Shown here in pieces: positions 17,012-26,402 of a stretch of DNA of 64,000 nucleotides. The stretch comes from Verrucomicrobiota bacterium. Lineage in GTDB: Bacteria > Verrucomicrobiota > Verrucomicrobiia > Opitutales > UBA953. The stretch's first letter is position 1; every line of letters begins with the position of its first letter. The stretch covers positions 19,467 to 83,466 of the forward strand of contig VHDL01000010.1 of the NCBI GenBank assembly GCA_016871415.1. Reading direction: 5' to 3'. Position numbers and translations under genes: made by a program. The notes beneath the pieces were generated by a model. That model was not told where the DNA came from and ran no database searches. It was given only the letters and a program-made list of their open reading frames with translations.

Positions 17012-17758
17012 TCAGATGGCGGAGCCAGAGGCCGACTCCGGGTCGAGGTGGAAGGTGCAGGCCCCGTGATCCTGCAGCCAGGTCGCCGGGCAATCAGGTC
17101 CGGGCTTCTCCTGCCGGGCCCGACGGACGATCTCCGCCTTGCCCCGGCCGAAGGCCAGAAGCTCGATCCGGCGCGCGTCAAGGATGGTGGCGATGCCCAT
17201 GGTGAGGGCCGCACGCGGCACGCTTTCGATGTTTCCGAAGAAGACAGAATTGTCCCGGCGGGTAGTCTCATCCAGCACCACCCGTCTCGTGCGCGATTCG
17301 CGTAGCGAGGGCGGCTCGTTGAAACCGATGTGCCCGGTACGTCCGATGCCGAGGATTTGCAGGTCGACGCCTCCCGCACGCCTGATGGCGTCTTCGATGT
17401 CGCGGCAGGCTTGCTCAGGGTCGGCGGCGGTGCCGTCGGGCACGTGCGTGGCGGAGGCCGGGATGTCCACTTGGCTGAACAGGTGTTCGTCCATGTAACG
17501 CCGATAGGACTGCGGATGGGAGCCAGCCAGGCCCTCATACTCATCGAGGTTGAAGGTGATGACGTCGGCGAAGCTGAGCCCCTGCTCCCGGTGGAGCCTG
17601 ACGAGCTCGCGGTAGAAGGGGAGGGGAGTCAATCCCGTCGCAAGGCCCAGGACGGCCTTGCGGTCCTGCCGCCGGGCGTCCCGGATGACTTGCGCCACCG
17701 ATGCGGCGACGGCGGCCGCCGCGGACGCGGCGTCAGGATGCACGATGACGTTCGACAT
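17012..17758 (-). CDS. nagB: Glucosamine-6-phosphate deaminase
   Basis: This is a 248-residue enzyme that converts glucosamine-6-phosphate to fructose-6-phosphate and ammonia. The motifs are clear: GLATGLTPLPFYREL at the phosphate site, FNLDEYEGL with the catalytic Asp, and QILGIGRTGHIGFNEP with the ring-opening His. It is shorter than E. coli NagB (266) and lacks the allosteric C-terminal tail, like Bacillus NagB. The start codon overlaps the valS stop by one base (TGATG). It provides the catabolic exit of the amino-sugar gene run. Confidence 0.9.
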   Translation of the reverse strand: MSNVIVHPDAASAAAAVAASVAQVIRDARRQDRKAVLGLATGLTPLPFYRELVRLHREQGLSFADVITFNLDEYEGLAGSHPQSYRRYMDEHLFSQVDIPASATHVPDGTAADPEQACRDIEDAIRRAGGVDLQILGIGRTGHIGFNEPPSLRESRTRRVVLDETTRRDNSVFFGNIESVPRAALTMGIATILDARRIELLAFGRGKAEIVRRARQEKPGPDCPATWLQDHGACTFHLDPESASGSAI

Positions 17759-20481
17759 CAGCCCAAGGCGGCCAGCATCCGCTTCAGTTCGTCACGCCGG
17801 GCCCTGGCCTCGTCCAGCTGCTTACGTGCACCGTCAAGGATCTGCGGCGGCGCCTTGGAGACGAAGGCTTCGTTGGTGAGCCTGGCCTCACCGGCTGAGA
17901 CGGCCTTCTCGGCTTTTTCGAGTTCCTTGCTGAGCCTTGTTTTTTCGGCCCCGACGTCGACGTCGGAGCCCAGTTCAAGGGCGACCGTGCCCAGCGTGGT
18001 GAGAGAACCGGGTCTGCCTCCAAGGTCATCCGTGAACCGTATTTCCGAGAGTCCGGCGAGACGGCTGACCTTGTCCCTGGCCGATTCAAGCAGCGCACGG
18101 CCGGTGGCGTCCTTGGATTGGACCGCGATGACGGAGTCCCGGCGCGTCGCCTGACCGGCTTGGGACTTGAGGGCGCGCACTGCGGCGACGAATTCGCGCA
18201 GCGCGGCCACCGCGGCCACCCGTCCCGCCGCGGGCTTGATGCCGCGCTCACGGAGGGCCTTGAGCAGGTCGCCGCCCGTGCCCGTGTGGTGCCGTTGGAT
18301 GAAGTCCGCGTGGCCGCCGTAGCCGAGCAGGTGCCAGAGCTCCTCGCTGATGAAGGGCGCCACGGGGTGAAGCATCAGCAGGAACTGCCTCAGCACGAGA
18401 TCCTGCACGGCCAAGCAGGAGTCTCGGTGGGCCGGATCAGCCAGTCGCGATTTGGAGGCTTCCACGTACCAGTCGCAGAAGTCCCCCCAGAAGTAGGAGT
18501 AAAGTTCCTGGGCGTACGCGGTGAACTCGTGATTTGCCAGATTGCGGTTGGTCGAGTCCGTCAGTTCGGCCAGCCCGTGCAGGATTGAGAAGTCGTCGTC
18601 ATCGAGGCTGGAGGCGCAGATGCGGGGGATGATTGCGGCTAGGCTTGAATTGTCAGCCATGGGGCCGGACATCTGCCTGAAGCGTGAAGCGTTCCAGAGC
18701 TTGTTACAGAAGTTGCGGCCCTGGGCGACGCGGTCTTCGTCGAACAGGATGTCCTGCCCCTTGGGGGCGATGGACAGCAGGCCGAACCTAAGCCCGTCCG
18801 CGCCGAACTTGGCAATCAGGTCAAGGGGCTCCGGCGAATTGCCGAGCGACTTGGACATCTTGCGGCCAAGCTTGTCGCGGATGATACCGTTAAAATAGAC
18901 GCGGCGGAACGGTACCCGGGCGCGGATGTCATCGTCGGTGAGGGACTTCTTCTCGGGGCCGTGCAACTCGAGGCCCGCGATGATCATGCGCGCGACCCAG
19001 AGGAAGATGATGTCGGGACCGGTGGCGAGGGCTCCGGTCGGATACCAGTGGGCGAGCTCGGAGGTGGTCTCGCCGGGCTTGCGCCATCCGATGGTAGCCA
19101 GACACCAGAGCCAGGAGGAGGCCCACGTGTCGAGCACGTCGAGGTCCTGTTCCCAGCCCGCGGGATCGGTCGGCGGCGTGAGCGAGACGTGGCGGTTGGC
19201 TGGGTCATTGCGATCGGCTCCCTTGCGATACCAGACCGGAATGCGGTGGCCCCACCAGAGCTGGCGGCTCACGCACCAGTCCTGAATGTCGTCGAGCCAG
19301 TGAAGGTAGGTCTTCGTCCAACGTTCCGGATGGAAGCGGATGATGCCCGCGGTGACGGCCCGCCTGGCCTCCTCGACCTTCGGATAGCGGATGAACCACT
19401 GCTCGCTGAGTCTCGGCTCGATGGGCACGTCGGCCCGTTCGGAGTAGGCCACGGTGTTCTCGTAGGGCTCAGCCTTGACCAGGGCGCCGAGCTCCTCGAG
19501 CAGCTTCGCGGCCGCGTCGCGGGCCTTGAAACGCTCCATGCCGGCGAGTGGGCCCGCGTCGGCCGACAGGGTCCCGTCGGGATTCATGACGTCGAGCACC
19601 GGGAGGGAGTGGCGCTTGCCGATGTCGAAGTCGGTCCGGTCGTGGGCGGGCGTGACCTTGAGCACGCCAGTACCGAATTTCCTGTCGACGGCGGCGTCAC
19701 CGACGATTGGTATCCGCGCCCTCGGGAAGGGCCGCCAGACGTGCTTGCCGATGAGATGACGGTAGCGCTCGTCCTCCGGATGGACCGCGACGGCGGCGTC
19801 GCCGGGAATCGTCTCGGGCCGGGTGGTCGAGATCTCGAGCCAGGTGCCGGGGTGTTCCGCGACCTCATAACGCATCCGGAAGAGCCGGCTCTTGGACGGC
19901 TTCATCACGACCTCCTCGTCGGAGAGTCCGGTCTGGGACACCGGGCACCAGTTGACCATGCGTTTACCACGGTAGACGTAGCCGCGCTCGTACAGCGTCA
20001 CGAAGGCCTGAAGGACCGCCTGGGAGTAGCCTACGTCCAGCGTGTGCACCGTGCGATCCCAGTCGCAGGAGGCGCCGAGCTTGCGCAGTTGGGAGAGGAT
20101 GATGCCGCCGTGCTTGTCCCGCCACTCGGAAGCCAGCTTTAGAAACTTGTCGCGGCCAAGCTCGTGGCGGGTCTTGCCCTGCTTCTGACGGAGTTCGCGT
20201 TCCACCCGGGACTGCGTGGCGATACCGGCGTGGTCCGTGCCGGGCAGCCAAAGCGCCGACTTGCCCTCCTGACGGGCCCGGCGGACCATGATGTCCTGCA
20301 GGGTGTTGTTGAGGAGGTGGCCCATGTGGAGCACGCCCGTGACGTTCGGCGGCGGAATCATCACCGCGAACGACTCGCGTCCCGCGTCCACCGCGCCCTT
20401 GAAGCATCCTGAGGAGACCCAGAGGTCGTACCAGCGCTGTTCGACGCCCTGGGGGTCATAGGACTTGGGAATTTCTGCCAT
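17758..20481 (-). CDS. valS: Valyl-tRNA synthetase
   Basis: This is a full-length class I valyl-tRNA synthetase of 907 residues. The HIGH motif appears as PPNVTGVLHMGHLLNN near residue 50, KMSKS as LGRKMSKSLGNSPEPL in the middle, and an editing domain (NWCPVSQTGLSDEEV and GDAAVAVHPEDERY) lies between. The last 70 residues form the usual Val-RS coiled-coil arm (LSKELEKAEKAVSAGE). It starts MAEIPKSYDPQ. It is the first gene of a seven-gene minus-strand run and lies back to back with the SRP RNA gene. Confidence 0.97.
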   Translation of the reverse strand: MAEIPKSYDPQGVEQRWYDLWVSSGCFKGAVDAGRESFAVMIPPPNVTGVLHMGHLLNNTLQDIMVRRARQEGKSALWLPGTDHAGIATQSRVERELRQKQGKTRHELGRDKFLKLASEWRDKHGGIILSQLRKLGASCDWDRTVHTLDVGYSQAVLQAFVTLYERGYVYRGKRMVNWCPVSQTGLSDEEVVMKPSKSRLFRMRYEVAEHPGTWLEISTTRPETIPGDAAVAVHPEDERYRHLIGKHVWRPFPRARIPIVGDAAVDRKFGTGVLKVTPAHDRTDFDIGKRHSLPVLDVMNPDGTLSADAGPLAGMERFKARDAAAKLLEELGALVKAEPYENTVAYSERADVPIEPRLSEQWFIRYPKVEEARRAVTAGIIRFHPERWTKTYLHWLDDIQDWCVSRQLWWGHRIPVWYRKGADRNDPANRHVSLTPPTDPAGWEQDLDVLDTWASSWLWCLATIGWRKPGETTSELAHWYPTGALATGPDIIFLWVARMIIAGLELHGPEKKSLTDDDIRARVPFRRVYFNGIIRDKLGRKMSKSLGNSPEPLDLIAKFGADGLRFGLLSIAPKGQDILFDEDRVAQGRNFCNKLWNASRFRQMSGPMADNSSLAAIIPRICASSLDDDDFSILHGLAELTDSTNRNLANHEFTAYAQELYSYFWGDFCDWYVEASKSRLADPAHRDSCLAVQDLVLRQFLLMLHPVAPFISEELWHLLGYGGHADFIQRHHTGTGGDLLKALRERGIKPAAGRVAAVAALREFVAAVRALKSQAGQATRRDSVIAVQSKDATGRALLESARDKVSRLAGLSEIRFTDDLGGRPGSLTTLGTVALELGSDVDVGAEKTRLSKELEKAEKAVSAGEARLTNEAFVSKAPPQILDGARKQLDEARARRDELKRMLAALG

Positions 20482-20548
20482 CGGAAGGCAGAGGATTAGG
20501 GTCTAAGAACAGGATTGAAAAGCGCGGATTATGACCGCATTTGTTCAT

Positions 20549-20650
20549 GCAGGCCAGGCCCCATGCAGCGGGCCGACGACGAATCCCGCCAGGTCCGGAA
20601 GGAAGCAACGGCAGTCGACCGGGACGCGTGCCGTGGCAAGCCTGGCCCCC
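20549..20650 (+). ncRNA. ffs: Signal recognition particle RNA, small bacterial (4.5S-like) type
   Basis: The conserved SRP domain is present: CCAGGTCC, the GGAA tetraloop at 20597-20600, then GGAAGCAACGG, followed by the typical GACGCGTGCCG descending strand. The ends pair: GGCCAGGC (20552-20559) with GCCTGGCC (20640-20647), which gives a hairpin of about 100 nucleotides without an Alu domain. It binds Ffh and directs membrane proteins to the translocon. Boundaries are estimated from the terminal helix. A short run GATTTT follows the C-rich 3' end. Promoter elements upstream are not clear. Confidence 0.9.
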
Positions 20651-20692
20651 GATTTTCTGACCGCTATCCAGCGTATAGCGTGCTGGCCGACA

Positions 20693-20719
20693 AGAAGGGC
20701 GTCCCGAGGACGCCCTTCT
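20693..20719. terminator. Perfect 12-bp hairpin after lpdA and the SRP RNA gene
   Basis: AGAAGGGCGTCC and GGACGCCCTTCT form a perfect 12-base stem with a 3-base loop. It lies 19 bases past the lpdA stop (minus strand) and about 40 bases past the SRP RNA (plus strand). There is no T tract on either side. It most likely ends or stabilises the sucAB-lpdA transcript, perhaps in both directions. Confidence 0.6.
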
Positions 20720-20737
20720 GCGTGACCGTGACTGAGT

Positions 20738-22138
<1,401 letters not shown>

Positions 22139-22165
22139 GGGTTGGAAGGGGTGTTCGGGGCGGGT

Positions 22166-23437
22166 TCAGATGCCGAAGAGCAGGGGCTGGGGATCCTCAA
22201 TCGCCTGCTTCACCTTCACGAGGAAGGTGACGGCCTCCTTGCCGTCGATGATGCGATGGTCATAGGAGAGGGCGAGGTACATGATCGGCCGGATGATGAT
22301 CTGTCCGTTTTCCACGACCGGACGTTCGACGATGTTGTGCAGGCCCATAATCGCGGCCTGAGGGTGATTGAGGATGGGGGTCGAGAGCATCGACCCGTAG
22401 ATGCCGCCGTTGGAGATCGTGAAGACGCCGCCCTGGAGCTCAGGCAGCTGGATCTTTCCGTCGCGGGCGCGCTTGCCGAAGTCGACAATCGCCTTCTCGA
22501 TGCCCGCGAAGGTCAGCCGGTCGCAGTCACGGACGACGGGGACCATGAGCCCCTTGTCCGTGCCCACCGCCACGCCTACGTCGTAGAAGTTATTCTCCAC
22601 GATTTCCTCGCCGTCGAGCTGAGCGTTGACCTGCGGGATCTCCTTAAGGGCGCGCACGGCGGCCTTAACGAAGAAGGACATGAAGCCAAGCTTGACGCCA
22701 TGCTTCTTGAGGAACTCCTCGCCGTGACGCTTGCGCAGCTCCATGACGGGGGCCATGTTCACCTCGTTGAAGGTGGTGAGCATGGCGGCCTCCGACTTGG
22801 CCTGCACGAGACGCTCGGCGATCTTCTTGCGAAGCGGGGACATCTTGCGACGGGTGATACGTCCGTCGCGGGAGGGAATGACGGCGGGCACCGCGGAAGA
22901 CGCGGGCGCGGAGGCGTCTACGGGCGCGGAGGGCGCGGAAGCCTTGGCGATGGATGCGCCTACGGCCAACGCGACCAGCATGTCCCCCTTCGTGACGCGG
23001 CCGGCCTTGCCGGTGCCTTGGACGGCGGCGGGATCGAGTCCGGATTCCTCAGCGATTCTGCGCACGGCGGGGGAGATCTCCGCCGCAGAGCCGGACTTGG
23101 ATGCAATTGGGGCGGGTGCGGGCGCGACTTTGGCAACGGGGACGGACGCCGGAGTGGTCGTGGCGACAGGCGCGGCGGCGGGCGAGGGGGCGTTCCCGGC
23201 GGCTCCAGCCTCGATGGCGGCCACCACCTGGCCGATGAGGACTTCCGTTCCGGCGGGCACCTTGATGGTGATCCGACCATCCACCTCAGCGGTCGCCTCG
23301 GAGGTGACCTTGTCGGTTTCGAAAGAGAACAGCGGCTGGCCCTTGCGGACCGCATCACCGTTCTTCACGAACCAGGTCGACAACAGACCCCCCGTGATGG
23401 ATTCGCCAGAGGGAGGGATTTTGACGTCGACAGCCAT
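22166..23437 (-). CDS. sucB: 2-oxoglutarate dehydrogenase E2, dihydrolipoyllysine succinyltransferase
   Basis: This is a 423-residue E2 subunit. Domains in order: one lipoyl domain (1-77, lipoylated Lys in [10 protein letters not shown]), an Ala/Pro-rich linker, the peripheral subunit-binding domain (about 110-150, [14 protein letters not shown] to GRVTKGDML) and a second Ala/Pro linker. The catalytic acyltransferase domain follows, ending with [17 protein letters not shown], whose His and Asp are catalytic. The N-terminus [15 protein letters not shown] is the succinyltransferase type. It forms the core of the complex with SucA and LpdA. Confidence 0.95.
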   Translation of the reverse strand: MAVDVKIPPSGESITGGLLSTWFVKNGDAVRKGQPLFSFETDKVTSEATAEVDGRITIKVPAGTEVLIGQVVAAIEAGAAGNAPSPAAAPVATTTPASVPVAKVAPAPAPIASKSGSAAEISPAVRRIAEESGLDPAAVQGTGKAGRVTKGDMLVALAVGASIAKASAPSAPVDASAPASSAVPAVIPSRDGRITRRKMSPLRKKIAERLVQAKSEAAMLTTFNEVNMAPVMELRKRHGEEFLKKHGVKLGFMSFFVKAAVRALKEIPQVNAQLDGEEIVENNFYDVGVAVGTDKGLMVPVVRDCDRLTFAGIEKAIVDFGKRARDGKIQLPELQGGVFTISNGGIYGSMLSTPILNHPQAAIMGLHNIVERPVVENGQIIIRPIMYLALSYDHRIIDGKEAVTFLVKVKQAIEDPQPLLFGI

Positions 23438-23537
23438 GAAGATGAACAGTGCTGATTTACCCCTGCAGAGTCAGATTTCAATGGAAAATGGGCGATTTTT
23501 GGCACCCAAGGCCGCTTTTTGAACTTTCTGGGGGCGG

Positions 23538-26267
23538 TCAGGCCGAGAATGCCTGCCTGATGACATCGGCCTGTTCGATCTTGTGGACTGAAAGGGAGCC
23601 GACTGCGGGTGAGGCGGCTGCGTCACGCCCCGCATACTTCGGGCGGATGCCCAAGGCAGATTCGATCTGCTCGGAGACGAAGCCCCAGCCGCCCATGTTG
23701 CGGGGTTCGTCCTGGACCCAGACCACCTGAGTCGGAGACCCTGCGTCCCGGTGCGCACGCCTCAGCGCTTCGGTGTCGAAGGGGTAGAATTGCTCAACTC
23801 GGGCGATCGCCATGCCGGCGTCACCGAGTCGGGACCTCTCGGCTTCGAGCTCGAAGTAAACCTTGCCCGAACAGAGCAGCAGACGACGGGCCGCCTTGAC
23901 GCCTCCCTGGTCGGGCAGGATCGCACGGAAACCTCCGGCAGTGAAGTCCTCCAGCGCGCTGACGCAGGACTTGTGACGGAGCAGACTCTTGGGGGTCATC
24001 ACAACGAGCGGTTTGCGGTGCTCGGCCTTGACCTGACGACGCAGGGCGTGGAAGAGCTGGGCCGGCGTCGAGGGCTGGACCACCTGGATGTTGTTCTCGG
24101 CGCAGAGCTGCAGGAAGCGCTCCAACCGCGCCGAGGAATGCTCCGGGCCCTGGCCTTCGAAGCCGTGGGGAAGGAGCATCACCAGTCCGCTCGTCTGGGC
24201 CCACTTGGATTCAGCGGAGGCGATGAACTGGTCGATTATGATCTGCGCGCCGTTGGAGAAATCTCCGAACTGGGCCTCCCAAATCACGAGCGCGTCAGGA
24301 GACTCCAGCGAGTAGCCGTAGTCGAAGCCGAGCACGGCGTATTCGGAGAGCGAGGAGTTGACGAACTCGATGCCGGCGCCGCCCACCGCGGAGAGCGGCA
24401 CGTATTCCGCGTCATTCGAGGGGTCATGCAGCACGCCGTGGCGATGGGCGAAGGTGCCGCGCTCGCAGTCCTGTCCGGAGATGCGCACCGGATGCCCTTC
24501 CGCCAAGAGCGTCCCGAGGGCGAGCCCTTCGCCGAGGCTCCAGTCGTAGTTGGCGCCTGAACGATAGGCATCGGCTCGGATATCCAGCATCCGTTTGATC
24601 TTCGGATTGGGGGTGAAGTCGGGCGGCATCTCCCAGAGGCAGGGCGCCACGCGCTCGATGAGGCCCACGGGGGCGGCGGTGTCGGCCTCGTGGGAGTAGG
24701 GGGACTGGAAGGGCCGCAGCGAGGGTGCCTGGTCCTTGCGCGCCTCAAGGTCAGCGTTGAGCGAGGCGCGCGCGCGGTCGAGGGCGGCGTTGAGCAGCAC
24801 GTCAATTTCGGTGCGGAGGGCGACGAGTTCGCCGTCCGGAGCGGCTTTGGTTTCGATGAGGCGCCTAGCGTAAACCTCGCAGGGGGAGGGGAAGGAGGCG
24901 ATGGTCTTGTAGAGGATGGGCTGGGTGAACAGCGGCTCGTCCATCTCGTTGTGCCCGTAGCGGCGGTAGCAGACGATGTCCACGACCACGTCGGCGCCAA
25001 ACTTTTGGCGGTAGTCGAAGGCGATTTCGGCAGCGAGGGCCACGGAATCGGGATCGTCTCCGTTCACGTGGAGCACAGGGGCTTCGACGAACTTCGCGAT
25101 CTCGGTGCAGTGGTTGCCGGAGCGGGCCTCGTCGGGCGTGGTGGTGAAACCAATCTGGTTGTTGCTGACGAAATGGACGGTGCCGCCGACCGAATAGCCC
25201 CTGAGCGTGGCGAGGTTGAGGGTCTCCATGACCACGCCCTGTCCTGCGAAGGAGGCGTCTCCGTGGATCAGCACCGGAAGCAGGGATGAGCGGGGCGCCT
25301 CCTGCACGTCGGCCCGGGCGCGCGCACGTCCGAGCACGACGGGGTTGACGGCCTCGAGGTGGCTCGGGTTGTAGGCGAGCGTGACGGCCACCTTGTTAGC
25401 GCCCACGTTACGTTCCCCCTCGTAGCCGAGGTGATATTTCACGTCACCGTCGCCACTGGACGTGTCAGGCAGATGCTTCTCGTCGAAGGCCTTGAAGAAC
25501 GCCTCGGCCTTCTTGCCGCAGAAGTTGACCTGCACGTTGAGACGGCCCCGGTGGGCCATGCCGAGGATGATGTCGGTCACCTTGGCGCCCGGGGCCCTTT
25601 CCAAGAGGGTCTCCAGGGCGACCATCAGGGATTCTCCGCCTTCGATGGAGAACCGCTTGGCGCCCACGAAGGTGCGATGGAGGAATCGTTCGAACTGCTC
25701 GGCCTGCACCATGGTGCGCAGGAAGGCGCGGCGCTTTTCGGGTCCGAAGGACGCGGTGAGTCCGCCGTTCTCGACGCGTTCCTGCAGCCAGCGACGGCGT
25801 GCGCCGTCCTGGATGTGGGCGTACTCGACGGTCAGCGGGCCGCAATAGGTCGACTTCAGCCGGTTGAGGATTTCCGGAAGCAGGAGGTTCTGGCCGCCCA
25901 GGAAGTCACCCGTAAAGAAGGGGCGGTCAGCGGGGACGCCTTCGAGACCGAGGGCGCGTTCGTTCAGCTCGTGACAAGGCACGGGCTCATTCAGGGGGCT
26001 GAGCTTGGCCTGTCGGTGTCCGAGCATCCGGTAGGCCTGAATCGCAGCCAGCACTTTGTACTGTGCGGTCAGATCTCCGGACGCCGGGGCGGCGGATGAG
26101 CCTGCGCCCGCCTTGGACGGCTTGGGCGGCAGACTGAGGCCGAGCTCAAATCCCTCGAAGAAAGCCCTCCATTCTGAGTCGACCGAGGCCGGATCCTTCA
26201 TCCACTGCTCGTGGTAAGAAGCGAGGAGGTCGGCGTTCCAACGGGAACCTACGCTGAGATGCTTCAT
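23538..26267 (-). CDS. sucA: 2-oxoglutarate dehydrogenase E1 component
   Basis: This is a thiamine diphosphate-dependent E1 of about 909 residues from the ATG at 26267 (MKHLSVGSRWNADLLASYHE). The family N-terminal segment ASYHEQWMKDPASVDSEWRAFFEGFE starts about ten residues in, so the longer frame upstream is unlikely. Core motifs are GMAHRGRLNVQVNFCGK, GDASFAGQGVVMETLNLA and YSVGGTVHFVSNNQIGFTT. It decarboxylates 2-oxoglutarate and passes the succinyl group to SucB. A 100-base gap without obvious signals separates it from sucB. The 135 bases upstream are shared with the divergent SNF2 gene. Confidence 0.95.
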   Translation of the reverse strand: MKHLSVGSRWNADLLASYHEQWMKDPASVDSEWRAFFEGFELGLSLPPKPSKAGAGSSAAPASGDLTAQYKVLAAIQAYRMLGHRQAKLSPLNEPVPCHELNERALGLEGVPADRPFFTGDFLGGQNLLLPEILNRLKSTYCGPLTVEYAHIQDGARRRWLQERVENGGLTASFGPEKRRAFLRTMVQAEQFERFLHRTFVGAKRFSIEGGESLMVALETLLERAPGAKVTDIILGMAHRGRLNVQVNFCGKKAEAFFKAFDEKHLPDTSSGDGDVKYHLGYEGERNVGANKVAVTLAYNPSHLEAVNPVVLGRARARADVQEAPRSSLLPVLIHGDASFAGQGVVMETLNLATLRGYSVGGTVHFVSNNQIGFTTTPDEARSGNHCTEIAKFVEAPVLHVNGDDPDSVALAAEIAFDYRQKFGADVVVDIVCYRRYGHNEMDEPLFTQPILYKTIASFPSPCEVYARRLIETKAAPDGELVALRTEIDVLLNAALDRARASLNADLEARKDQAPSLRPFQSPYSHEADTAAPVGLIERVAPCLWEMPPDFTPNPKIKRMLDIRADAYRSGANYDWSLGEGLALGTLLAEGHPVRISGQDCERGTFAHRHGVLHDPSNDAEYVPLSAVGGAGIEFVNSSLSEYAVLGFDYGYSLESPDALVIWEAQFGDFSNGAQIIIDQFIASAESKWAQTSGLVMLLPHGFEGQGPEHSSARLERFLQLCAENNIQVVQPSTPAQLFHALRRQVKAEHRKPLVVMTPKSLLRHKSCVSALEDFTAGGFRAILPDQGGVKAARRLLLCSGKVYFELEAERSRLGDAGMAIARVEQFYPFDTEALRRAHRDAGSPTQVVWVQDEPRNMGGWGFVSEQIESALGIRPKYAGRDAAASPAVGSLSVHKIEQADVIRQAFSA

Positions 26268-26295
26268 GAAATTAATGAGCGATTGACGACCATAC

Positions 26296-26323
26296 TTACT
26301 AATCTGCCGTCCGCGACCTACAA
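26296..26323 (-). promoter_or_regulatory. Candidate sucA promoter
   Basis: On the minus strand TTGTAG (26323-26318) and TAGTAA (26301-26296) are separated by 16 bases, placing a start site about 20 bases before the sucA ATG. This is a weak sigma-70-like match found by eye and not supported by anything else. Confidence 0.25.
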
Positions 26324-26334
26324 GTCCAGACGGG

Positions 26335-26350
26335 TGTGGAAAAATCCACA
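26335..26350. promoter_or_regulatory. Inverted repeat TGTGGA-N4-TCCACA between sucA and the SNF2 gene
   Basis: TGTGGA (26335-26340) and TCCACA (26345-26350) form a perfect 6-base inverted repeat around AAAA. The minus-strand reading of 26335-26343 is TTTTCCACA, which satisfies the DnaA-box consensus TTWTNCACA. It could be a repressor operator or a DnaA site for the divergent genes; no experimental or comparative support is available here. Confidence 0.3.
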
Positions 26351-26402
26351 AGATTGGTGGTTGAGTCACACTTTTTTGAGTGGTTTACTGAAGGACGCGT
26401 CG

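Noticed and set aside
17008..17544. N-terminal extension of the ROK-like protein
   Set aside because: The stretch is antiphase to nagB and shows Ser/Arg/Pro-rich composition. The ATG at 17007, 4 bases after the nagB stop, gives the sensible start.
18961..20142. Plus-strand open frame opposite valS
   Set aside because: valS is complete and conserved over this part; the opposite translation has no motifs.
20662..20680. CGCTAT/ATAGCG hairpin as terminator of the SRP RNA
   Set aside because: The stem is only six bases with a seven-base loop and no T run follows it.
26211..26402. Upstream start of the SNF2 gene inside sucA
   Set aside because: The extra residues overlap the sucA start on the other strand and have no homology; the ATG at 26403 leaves a normal divergent promoter region.
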